Source of the DNA: Trileptium ribeirensis
Taxonomy: Eukaryota > Nematoda > Enoplea > Enoplida > Thoracostomopsidae
Direction of reading: 5' to 3'
DNA: 64,000 nt
Assembly (NCBI GenBank): GCA_030248225.1
Contig: JASANE010004998.1
Span: 1 to 64,000, forward strand
Under the pieces are notes generated by a model. That model was given only the letters and a program-made list of their open reading frames with translations. It ran no database searches and was not told the DNA's origin. The translations under genes and the position numbers were made by a program. This document shows, piece after piece, positions 25,601 through 37,600 of the stretch (position 1 is the stretch's first letter; each line of letters starts with the position of its first letter).

Positions 25601-28600
25601 ATCTTGCAAAATTCAACAAAATATATTTATGTATGATTCTTATGTTATATGAAGGTGTAGAATTAATTTTGCTACTGGGGTTTTTCGAAGTTTTCTCTGT
25701 TCTCTCGCTCAGTAAATATCTAAAAATCATAGTGTCTTGCGATGGCTAGGATAAGTCTATGGTGATTAGCCATCCCACTAGCCTAGGAATACGTACGTTT
25801 TTCGAACTTTCTGTTCAGTCTGATTTGAATGTTCGAATTTGTCAATTTTGTATATATAAATTGTTTGTGAAATTTTAGTAATATTATAAGTTGCTTGTTT
25901 GCGCAGAATTCGTGTTGCAGTTTGTTCTTAGTGTAGCTGTATCCCTTTGTTGAATTCTGAGTGGGGGCAATAAGCGAAGCGAAGAATTCTCGCTGGCTGC
26001 TAGCTAGCCCAAACTTCGGAAATTATAACCGGGGGTGCCGGATTTTGCCGGGGGGCCAATTTTTTGCCGGATTTTGTCGCGTTTAAGCGTTAATTTTTCT
26101 CAGCAGAGTGCTTTGAGCCGGGGGTACCCGAATTTTTGCCGGGGGCAGCCGAAAATGCCGTCACCCCTCTTTTGACTATCCTTTGATGTTAAATTTCGAC
26201 GATGTCCGAGGTTGACATGCATAACTTAACTTCGGCTGGGCGGATTGATTCGCGCGATTGCTGATTTGAAAGCTTCAAATCTGTATTTGTGCGTTCTGGG
26301 TAGGAGCGAAGGCCGCTTCTAAAATCTTCGTCCCGAAAAACGAGCCAAAGAGGTTCGTGTAGGGTCAAGCGACCCAAAAATTTCATTACTTATTGCCACT
26401 CACTACCAGTGTAGATATATGTCTCATTGTTGGGTTCATTTTGTAGAGTAAATAAGTCTCTATGAATTATATATATATATAGTGCTACGCGGTTCTTTTA
26501 GAATCCGGGATTTGGGTCCAAACGGGATTTTGTTCTAGTTAGTTGCAAATAGTGTGCTGCTATTGTTTTTTTGCTGCAGGGTTGGGTCAAAAAGGGTTTT
26601 CCAGTGGGACACGAAATACACAAAAAGGGTAATATCTCCGCAACCACTTGATCAATATAGGCTTGTTTGGTCTGGTCTCCGTTTCATTCTTTAGAGCAAT
26701 TCATCCTCTGTGTACTTGAAAATTGCGAGCACAATAATCGCTATATATCTATATATTATGTGTTGTGGCTTTCACGTGAATACAGACGATCAGCTGATTA
26801 TCTATGATGACGACGTTCATGATGCAACATAGATGATGATGATTATAAAAATACTTTGCATAAAACAATGTTCATGGCTACGTCAGTCTGATGTAATCAT
26901 TGCATCATACGTGGGCGTTTCGTGTGCTATTTAAGCCCCAACCATTTGTGATATAATTAAGTTGCCATTTTCCATTCATGCAATAAACTTCGCGTTCTTT
27001 ACTTAAGAATACTACATTCTCAAATATTCAGCAACGCGGCTGGTATTCGGTGGCTCATTTTGTAATTTAACGGTCAGTATAGCTATGCACGTCACTCTAA
27101 ATTACATATTCCACAGTCAGCATTCACTACCTTGGCGATAAGACAATCTACTTACATACTTATAGGCTACTCAAACTGACGTAAAGGTGTTTGGCGAACG
27201 AATGCCGTACTCGACAGAGCGAGTTGTTAAGATCAATGGCAAAACAGATGACGTTATTTCATGTCTTGACAAAGTTCTCAACATCTGCGCAGAAGTAAGT
27301 CTTGTGCAAAGTTGGGTTTGAATGTTCGGTTGCTAGTTGTTTTTACTGAAGTTCGGTGGTCACACGGCGCGTTAAGTGCAGTTTCACTCAACACACTTTT
27401 GACTCGGCGTGATTTCCGGAATTTAGGGGCCGGACATACTCCAAGAACCCGGCCCCAGCAACCAGTAAATTAAAAAGTTATTCAAGATAGTCACTGAAAA
27501 GGTTTCAAAATAAAATTATAAATGACTGGCAGTCTTTCAGATTGTCAGCATTCAAGAACAGGCCACCTAGAATTAGAAAATAGAATTAAGTTTTCAGGGC
27601 AGTTTGTAGTGCTGATTCAGGAACCCTGTCTTACTGGGGGAAGCCCACGCCAGTACGCTGCAATGGTAGGTTATTCTATGATCAGACTTGTATAGGCAAT
27701 AGGACCTATATTTGTACTTCTGCTGGACTTACTGTTAGCACTGTACGGTTGTCAGGATATTGGGACGTCCATTTGATTTGGACACTTATAGTGAGGGGTT
27801 GATGGCATCCTTATATATGCCTTATGATGCGACTGAGAGGTTGCCAGGAAATGACTTGATTAGACTAGTTGATTTTTCAGGCAATGGTAATTTACAGATT
27901 GTAATTGGATGTGATGCTAATGCACAACAGACTTTGGGGTAGTACAAATGACAACAGAAGAGGGACTGGTTTAGCAGAATTTTTATTGACAACGGACTTA
28001 TGTGTGGTGAACAAGGGATGTTCCCCCACGTTCGTCATTAGAAATAGGTCAGAGGTAATTGATGTCACATTAGCTAGCAGTTGTTTAGAAAGATATATTA
28101 AGCAGTGGCATGTGATACAGGACTATTCGGGATCAGACCATAAGTTCATAGGATTCAGCATGGATTTCGGTACTGCTCATGTTGAGAAGAAATTGAATGC
28201 TAGACGTATTGATACGATGCGATTCTATGACATACTGAGAGAAAATTTAGCTGAGTTAAACAAATTAATATTGATAATTGTGAACAGCTAGATTTAGCTG
28301 TTGGAATGATAAAAAGCGCCCTAAATTTGGCGGCGGAAAGTAGCTGTCCCCTCATGGGCGCGCGTAACTATAAGAATTGTTGGTGGAATGATGAATTAGC
28401 TAGACTTCGGAGAAAGGTAAAGAAAAGGTATTGATGGCAACGAGTTATGGAGATGATAGATCTTGGAGTAGATACTACTCCTTCAGGCTAAATTCAAAAA
28501 GCTTGTTAGAGAGGGAAAAGGGCTTCGTGGAGATCTTTTTGCGATTCAGTGCATAAAACTCCCGTGTGTAACAGTCTTCATAAGATATTTGGCAGGATAA

Positions 28601-31600
28601 ATCGGACGATTTTGGTTCAGCTTAGGTATATCGAATGTGATAAAGATGATATTTTGAAGCTACTCCTTTAGGTACATGTTCCACTCCCTCTGAGGATGAA
28701 ACTGGACGACATGACTTAGGGAGACCGGTAAGGATACCCAATATAGATACTAACATGGACGAGGTGGTTGATTTAGAGAAGATTAAGTGGGCTTTGAGAT
28801 TTTAAGTCTCCAGGACCTGATGGTATTTATCCAGTCTCAGGAGGCTCAGCTATACTTTTGGTTCTGGAAAAGATTTTTAAGGCCAGCCTTAGACTTAACT
28901 AAATTCCAGTTCTTTGGAGACAGACCAAAATCATCTTTATCCCAAAGCCGGGTAAAGATGACTATACTGAGCCTAAAGCATTTAGTCCTATTAATTTGTC
29001 ATCTTTTGTTTGAAGACTCTTGAGAGATTGGTGTCAGACTATATAATACATGACATCTTGAGTAAGTCCAAATTACATGATAATTAACATGCCTATCGTG
29101 AAGGAAGGAGTACCATCTCTGTCATTCAGAGTACTAAGGCATGGATTGAACAGGAAATGTTTTCTCGCAAATTTGTTCTTGCGGTGTTTCTAGACATTTT
29201 TGGAGCTTTTGACTGCACAAAATGTGAGTTTATTCTAAAAAGCATGGATGAATTTGGTACTTATTCCAAATTTCATCAAAAGTTGGATTCATAAATTATT
29301 GAGTATGAGAGTTGTAGCTGAAAAGGGACAAGCCAGATTGGCGGTCAGAGCGAACAGGGGATTTCCACCAGGAGGAGTTCTCTCCCCTGTGCTCTGGTGT
29401 TTAGTGGTAAATGATATTATTAACAGACTTACTGTTAACAGGGTGTTGTGCATAGGGTATTCTGATGATCTAGTCCTTTTGACATCTTCAAGATGCCTAA
29501 GAACTACTTGCAATAGACTTGACAATAGAACAGTCTCTGGATGAGCTTCATGCCTGCTAGCTTCAAGTCCTAGAGGCCTTTCTGTTAATGCATAAAAGTG
29601 TAAGGGCGTAATTTTTCATTGAGGCGAAGTTATTCCGTTCGATGATAAGGTTAAATATCTTGGCTTATTGTTAGACCATCGTCTAACTTGGAAGACTCAT
29701 ATTGAGGAAGCACGGCTTAAGTCCTTTAGAATTCTCTTTGCTCTCAAGAGATTTATTGGAAGTAACTGGGGTCCTTGTCCTCAAGTTATATACTTCCTGT
29801 ATAGAACAGTTGTACTCCTTTATGGGGTAATATGTTGGTGGCATAGGATTGAACTGGTTACTTATCGGAAAATGTTAAAAAAGGTTCAAGCCATGACTTG
29901 TCGCATGATAACTGGTGCTTTTAAATTTACACAGGTGTGCGGCATGGAGACAATTTTATGTATATCCCTATTGATATCTTAATCAAAGAAAGTGCGGTTA
30001 AAGAATACATAAGGCTTAAAAACCTAGGCCTTTGGCAAAGCAATCATGCATTGGGCTGATCTGCTCATATGCATATGCTGATCAATAATATTGGAGGCTT
30101 ACTGAACCTACCATGTGATATTATTAGGTCCATAAGACATAAACAGAATTGGAGTTGTAATGTTTTCGCTGATATTAGGCAAGATGACTCTGTTATACGG
30201 ATGGTTCTGTCATTGAGAATCTTCTCAGTTGATGTGATGCAGGTATATATATACCGGGGAAAGTAAGGGTATCATTCTCCCTAGGTAGCCTGACTACTGT
30301 CTTTCAGGCAAAGGTACTGACCATCGAAAGATGTGCCATGATAACAGATGGTTTTAGACTTAAGAATAAAACGATAGGTATTTTTAGCGAGAGTAGAGCT
30401 ACGGTGCTGGCTCTCGGGAAAAGGCAGGTGAAATCACTATGCACCCTTGGGTGTGTGAAGTGGCTTAACAGACTAGGTCGAAACAATGTGGTCACTCGGG
30501 GCTGGGTAAAAGGGCATTCCGGAGTTGTATGTAATCAAATCGCTGACGAACTAGCCATGTACGGGTCTAAACAACTTATGCACATTCTGCGGAGCTGAGC
30601 CGGAGTCTGCTCAACATTTGTCAATGAACTGCGTAGCCTTAAAGGACTTACAAAAGACATTCTTCGGAACTGAGACATTGGATCAAGAGGATGGACATAA
30701 ATTGAGTTTATCTAGAATTGTTGGGTTTGCGAAGTGTATTATGGAATAGAACTTTACTACGACTTGGGGTGCTGAAAAGGACCTTTTTGGTCTACTCAGG
30801 TTTCTTTTATACCCCATCTAAATTCTTATCTATCTATCTATCCGCAATTTAGCATCAACAAAAATGTGCGATTGTTTGCGCAGTTCCGGATGCTCTGCCA
30901 AGTGTTGGCTATGCGCCTCTTTGTGCCTATAGTACGCTGTTGACCTTTCCTTTGCTAACGGTATAAACGGTTTCCATTGTACCTGTAACATGTAAAATCA
31001 CTAAATCACAGTTTGCGATTATTAGCGTTTTGACATTTTGTAGTACAATTTCGTGAAAATCGTTTATCTAAATAGGCTGCAATAAAGGAGGGTGACATCG
31101 TATAAATTACGATAAACCAGCAAGTCTTGCTGTCTGTTGTCCTGGACTTTTTTAAATTTTTATATTTTGTCGAATTTATGGCCCTGAAACGTAGACGGTA
31201 GCATAAAATCTACGGTGAATGCGAAATTTTTGGCAATTTTTCGCGTACACGCAATAGAAATTAGTCTAAGCTGCCGTATTAAGAGGTTAGGGCTGTGGCC
31301 ATGGTGACGTGTCTGGTCGGTGTCATCCTGCATCTTAGCATATATAACTGCATAGCATTGTGGACCGAAAGGTCTTGTGTTTAACGCGTACTATATATCT
31401 GCCATTTTGTGCTGTTTCGTTGTTTGAAGTTTTGTTTCGTACAATAGCTAACATGCCATGAACATTAGTTTTTCAGAATAACAATAAACAATGCATTTCT
31501 ACATTATGTTTTGACATCGTTTAATTGCGTTTTGCTATTCGTAATACACATGGAAAGGGAAACAAATCGTTATAAAATTTCCGTTGTACATTATTTGACT

Positions 31601-34600
31601 GGGCGAAAATAAAATTTCCAGTTAATCCTTGAAAGTTTCATCGTCGAACGAATATTTCTGGGTTCGTTTATGAACGAACTCAGAAATATACGTTCGGAAA
31701 TACGACATATTTCGTTTGCATTTACGTAAGTTTAAAAACGGACATTGTAACATTCGTTCGCGTTTCGTGTTTGTTTTTATATATATATTTTTGTCCCGGA
31801 GTGTATATCTGGTACTCTGTGCCCCTGGTAAAATACGGGTGCCTCGGTTCGTGCCAAACGGTGATGAATTTTTTTGTTTTTCTACAGTAAACACCCTTAT
31901 CTGATGTAAACTTCACAAATCTCACAAAACCTTCCTGAAATAAAATATTCGGCTTCGATGAAAAACATTTTTCAGTTCAGTACAGACATTTTAAAACCTC
32001 TCTAAAAATAATTTAATAGTTCTGTGTAGCTTAAAATGCGGTCTTATGTAAATTTTTAAATATTGTTTCATGAATATTTAATTTTCATTGTCAATGGGTT
32101 GTTTTTCTGATTTTTTTCAGTTTAATATTTTTCGGTTATTTTCGCTTTTAGCCAAGCTACCGAAATTTTAATAACTAATTTCGTATTCTTGATTTTTCAA
32201 CCATCCATTTAACACCCTACATTTATTTAGTAAAATTATCTATTCAGATGGGCGTATCAGTGACGAAATTAAAAACAGGTATTTTCCCCAGAGATTTTGA
32301 GATGCTTGCATTTGGGTCATTTTGAATTGACAATATTAGCTTCTGTTCGCCTGATGTCGATCCTGCTGCCCGTTATAACAACAAGTCGACTTCAAAGATA
32401 TTTTAGTGCTGTTTTTTAATTTAATGGACATTTATATGGAAACAACTTGATGTTATTAGTGTAGTAATTTTTTACAAAGTGTTCATTGAACACATGTTTA
32501 CAATTTTTTTAATGTTCTGGAAACACCAGTGCAGTTGAAATGCTGAATATATTCGTATTTCAGTCTCCGCCGAAAGGTGAGTGGCAGCCGTACGATCCGG
32601 AGAATTTCGACCCATCCTACGTTGATCAATACGGCGGCTACATGCCTGATGGTGGTCGCGGTGGAGGTGGCAGAGGCCGAGGTGGCGGACGCGGTGGAGG
32701 TCGTGGCATGGGCGGCCCCGGGATGGGGCGTGGTGGTGGCGGCATGATGGATGGGTTAGTAGCGTTTACGTATGTATTCCGTCATTCTCTCGGCAACGGA
32801 TATACATGTGTACGGAATATTCGCGGTAATCGCACAATGAGTAATCAAGCACAGTCACGGACAAAAGCAACTACAGGTGCGGACGAGGCAATTTCGTTTG
32901 GGCGCGGACAGACGTACGAATTGCGTCGTGTTTGCGCACTTACTTTTATTCACCTATTTATTCACCTGCGCCCCCCATTTGTATTGTTCATCGATGAGAA
33001 ATCCATATTGGCATAACGATTGGGGCGATGAGACTCATTTGATAGGGCCTAAAATGAGAGATACCGCGGCAGAACACAGTTATAATTCCGGCAATGCGCC
33101 GGAAACGTGAAGCAAGCGTTTGAACGATGCTAAAGTCGGTGCTTCAACAACGTTGGATGGGAGGTTATTCCAAGTGTTGACCACTCGGTGACTAAAGAAT
33201 TGCAATCGTTTATTGGATCGCGCAATATCCGGTGGCTTTATCTTGTAGATATGACCACGTGTGTTAGCATTACCATCAACGAAAAACTTATGATGCGGAA
33301 GGTTGACTTTACTAGTCATTATTTGATACATGAGAATTAAATCCGCACGTATACGTCGCGTTTCCAATGTCTGTAGTTGTAAATATCGTAGACGATCCTC
33401 ATAGCTGAGGTGGCGTATACTGGGAAGCAACTTGGTGACGCGCCTTTGTATGTCTTCTAATAGACCAATGTCTTTTCGAAGGTAAGGACACCAGACCGGG
33501 GAGGCGAACTCAAGATGAGGTCGAATCAATGCCCGATGCAAGAAAAGTAGTGAAGTATTAGTTAAGTGCTTAATATGTCTCTTAATGATCCCATACGCTT
33601 GCCGCTGCCACCGCCTTTTTACATTGTGCTTCCCACTTCAAATTATGTGACTTTAAAACACCTAAGTCGCGAGCTGTTTCAACTCCTTGAAGACCTTGAC
33701 GATTGAGAGTGTATTCCTTGCCAACATTGTTCGTTCCAAAGTTCACAGTTAAGGATTTTTCAGCATTGAAATATATAGCATTGTCTGTTGACCAGTTGTA
33801 AACGTTATCTAATGTACGCTGGAGATTGGAAGCACCTGAATTATTTGCTGAGAGAGGGTCAAATTTTACAAAAACCTTCAAGTCATTCGCAAATTTAAGC
33901 AATTTCACATTGTCAGAAAGCGTTTCGTCGATGTCGTTGATATAGAGCAAAAACAAAACAACGTCCGGCTACCGATCCCTGTGGAACACCACTGGAAATT
34001 TCCACATGGCGGGAATGAAAGCCTCTGTACACTACTCGTTGTGATCTTCCTTGCAAAAAACTTCGAAACCAATTGTTTTAACTACTAAACCAAAAGATGA
34101 CAGCTTTTGCACTAAACTTATTTGACTAACTGAATCAAAAGCTTTCTTGAAGTCAAGATATACACAATCTACTACGTCACCATCGTTTATTGCCGTCGTA
34201 ATGTAATCGGTGGATTCTAATAACTGCGTACAGCACGATTTCCCGCGACAGAAACCAAATTGAGAATCATTTAACATACCATTAGAAATCGTGTGGGCAA
34301 TAACCTGGTCGCATATAATTTGTTCCAATATTTTACAGCACTTGCAAATCAAACTGATCGGTCTATAGTTTCTAACATCCGAGGTATTTCCAGTTTTGTG
34401 GAGCAGGACTATATCAGCCGCATTTCGAAAATCTTAAATAGTGGGTCAGCAAGGACAACAGCCATATACCTCAGGGCTGCATTAGGTATTCAGTCTGGGC
34501 CACATGCCTTATTGGATTCCACCTCGGATAACTTTTTTAATTAAATTAGCGTCGAAATAGATTTCATTCATATATACTTGACCTGCAATGGGAAACATGG

Positions 34601-37600
34601 TAGCACTTCCTGGTGGGACGAATACTGCGGCAAAATAATCATTGTACATATTAGCTATTTCTACCGGGTCATCTCATATACTATCATCTTCTATCCGTCT
34701 CGTCGACATGCCACCACAAGGGTTCTTGCGTTTACGATTTGTGTAAGCAAAGAACGATTTTGGGTTTGATTTTATGTTTGTAGCAATCTTTAGTTCGAAT
34801 GTCCTGATGTCACTTTCACACAATTTGTCGCACTCTACAAACTTTGTTTGATAGTTGAGCCACGACGCTTGCGTATTGCGTAGCTTGAATTTCTTGTATG
34901 CATTTCTTTTTGTACGAATTGCGTGGATTGTTCGAAATGTTGCCCAAATCGGTTTCTTTACAATCTTAACAGAATTACCTTTCGGCATAGTTAATTCTAG
35001 CACTTCGAGTAGAGTAGATTTGAATATTGACCACATTTTTTCTACAGTTGGAGCTGCCCTAATCAGTTCTATAACGTTTTTTGAAGTGAACAGTTGACAA
35101 GCATGCTCCCAATGACTAGCAGTTGCACGATGTATAGATAGTTGTGAGCGCGGTTGTGAACGAATATATTGCAGGTTCCATGCTAGCTTGAAAACAACAA
35201 TGTTATGGTCTGAAGTTGAAGTAAGCGGAGCGTCAATTTCAACAGCAATGACATCTTCTGGCAAATGTGTGAAGACGAGGTCGAGACATTTATTTCGGCG
35301 AGTGTTTTCCCTGATAGGTTGGTGTAGTCCGCTATCTAGTACCGTTGATACAAACGAATCACATCTAGGCGGCCACTCAAAGTTCGCCCAGTCAATGTCT
35401 GGATAATTGAAGTCGCCAGCGATGCATATTTTAGCATATTCAGAGATAATTTGGACGCTTGGACTGCATTATCTATTAATTCACCAGCGTTAGGAGGGCG
35501 GTAGATGAACAGAATAAAGCACGATCACCAAAGCTCATTGGCACAGAACAAAGAGTATCTTCACAGTCAATTTCAAGGGGCATGCTTACGGGGAAAGGAT
35601 TGAGGAGAGATTTTACGTAGATAGCAGCGCTCCCACCCCTCCGATTTTGGCGATCATAGCGAAATAAAGAATAATTGCTTATAGAAATCTCCCAATCATC
35701 CTTTTGTTTGTGACTGTAGCTTCATTACTCTAGCAAACGTGGTATAGCCATGTGTATAGGTCAACTAGTTTCCTTTTTATAAAGGTCTTAGTTATTGAGC
35801 TGAGATCTTACTATTCGGAACCAAACGTACTCTCATTTTTGTTTACGCCTTGTAACCACACTCTACGCTCACTGCAATACGTTGAAGTTAGCTGTAGCTG
35901 AACGTTGCTTACCCAAATGTCTAAAGTTTCGTTTATCAGAACGTAGTTCAGATTGTGTGCTGCAGGGGTGAAATCTTTTAAATTCCGTCTGTGTGTGTGA
36001 TCGGGCATAACTCGAGATAACACGCCTTTACCGATTTTCATGATCTTGGGTTCATTGGAACCGGTATAGTCGATTTACCGTGTACATCTCCGAGCGTTTT
36101 TTTGATTTGGGGTCTTGTTCCCGGGTTAGGGGTCAAAATGTGGGTTCTAACCCCATTTTAGTACTCTTCACGGAAAATGTTATTTTATCTTAACTATCGG
36201 ATTTTTTCTCTGGATGGTTTTATTTCATAGTAAAATTATAAATGCCGATGCTTTTTTGTTTTTCGATTATGGCTCCGGTTCTGGATATATGGGGTTTGAG
36301 GTACGGGGGTATGGCGCCCCAATGGTTCCTCGACCCAAAATTTGAAAATTTTTTTCTGATGTCTTGGGCGGCTTTTAAATTTTACCTGGGGTTTTCGGGT
36401 ATGGGAAACTCATTTCCGGTACCTGTTTTGCTCTGCGACCCATGGTTCTATGGGTACGGGGGTATGACGTCCCATGGTTTGGGGTCAGAGTTCAAAATGA
36501 GGGGTTTTTTGTACCTTCACGGATGCAAGATTATTTTTATCTTAACATTCGAATTTCTTTCTCTGGTTGGTTTTATTTCATAGTAAAATGATAAATGCCG
36601 ATGATTCTTTTTTGTTTTTCGATTAAGGCTCCGGTTTTGTAGTTATGGGGCTTGAGGTATGGCAGCGTCATGGTTCCTCGTCCCAAAATTAGAAAAGTTG
36701 TTCTGATGTCCTGGGCGGCTGAAAAGTTTTACTTGGGAGTTTTCGGGCATGGGAAACTCTGCCGGTATTGGTTTTACTCTGCGACCCATGTTCCATACAC
36801 CTGAGAGTTTTGGGGCATGGAACACTTATTGCCGATGTTAGTTTTTTTGTAACTGCTGGTATTGTTTGGTGTCCACATATAGCATATCGACGAATGCTAT
36901 CGAGAGCTGATTAGATGTGCACGCAGAAGGCGTAGGTGTACCTATGCTTCACTATTCACTCTGAAATCTCGATAGAGTTACTAGTTTTATAAAGTGCGCA
37001 GATTAGGCTTTGGCTTTTAAGGCGCGAAAGCCGCTGATGACGATTACAATCGACAAGATAGGTATCGGCCCCTATTTTAGTGGCAACACTGACCTCTAAG
37101 CCCGATCTGTAGAAACCTGTATACAGCCTTATACTACATTTGGAATTACTTTAGATTTGGCCGCGCAGGACCAGGAGCTATGGGAGGCGGTGGTATGATG
37201 CGTGGCGGACCAATGGGTGGTATGCAGGTAATTCATCTTTGTTATATCGTTCATAATGTTTTGCTGTTTCACTCTATTTTATTCTGCTCTATAATTGTTT
37301 TTTTCTTATACAATTCCTGTATGACCATCACTAAAATATTTTCCTTAAAGCTTAGTAGTCTCACGCAAGCGGTGTTGTAAGAATATTCACGTTACAATCA
37401 CGTTTGATATTTTGGGTTTAATTATTTCAACTTTTACTTAATATCTTTTATATTTGTACTTGAGCGTGTAGCAGTAGTTTTTAAGATTTTAAAAAAATGT
37501 ATTTAAGGATTATGGCGGCGGAATGGGAGGCATGGGCGGAGGCCCGATGGGAGGTATGGGTGGAATGGGCCATGTTGGTGGTGGTGGCGGAGGTCCATCC

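Larger units (their letters stand above)
27590..30845 (+). mobile_element. Decayed non-LTR retrotransposon with RNase H (R1/LOA/I-like), sense in hnRNP K intron 6
   Basis: Order: endonuclease remnants, RT, RNase H, then a (TATC)n tail at about 30826-30841. Endonuclease: QEPCLTGG near 27618, VIGCDANAQ near 27903, a frame shift, then [20 protein letters not shown] and [32 protein letters not shown], [29 protein letters not shown] and YSDD at 29458-29469. RNase H: YTDGS near 30192, SESRA near 30388, and [17 protein letters not shown] at 30500-30560. Several frameshifts and stops break it. RNase H placed after RT points to the R1/LOA/I group, unlike the other two LINEs here. Confidence 0.85.
33075..35770 (-). 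mobile_element. CR1-like non-LTR retrotransposon, decayed, antisense in hnRNP K intron 7
   Basis: Minus-strand order: endonuclease remnants ([15 protein letters not shown] near 35640, [15 protein letters not shown] near 35410, [13 protein letters not shown] near 35200), then RT ([16 protein letters not shown] near 34250, [14 protein letters not shown] near 34160, SGVPQGS near 33985, [14 protein letters not shown] near 33940), then the C-terminal region ([33 protein letters not shown]) ending at 33080. There is no RNase H. The palm motif is FAND instead of FADD (33882-33893). Stops and frameshifts occur throughout. It belongs to the same broad group as the 12-15.7 kb element but is clearly a different family. 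Confidence 0.88.

Noticed and set aside
32540..33016. 158-codon plus-strand gene with a glycine-rich start
   Set aside because: It is hnRNP K exon 7 read through its donor into intron 7. Similarity stops at 32754.
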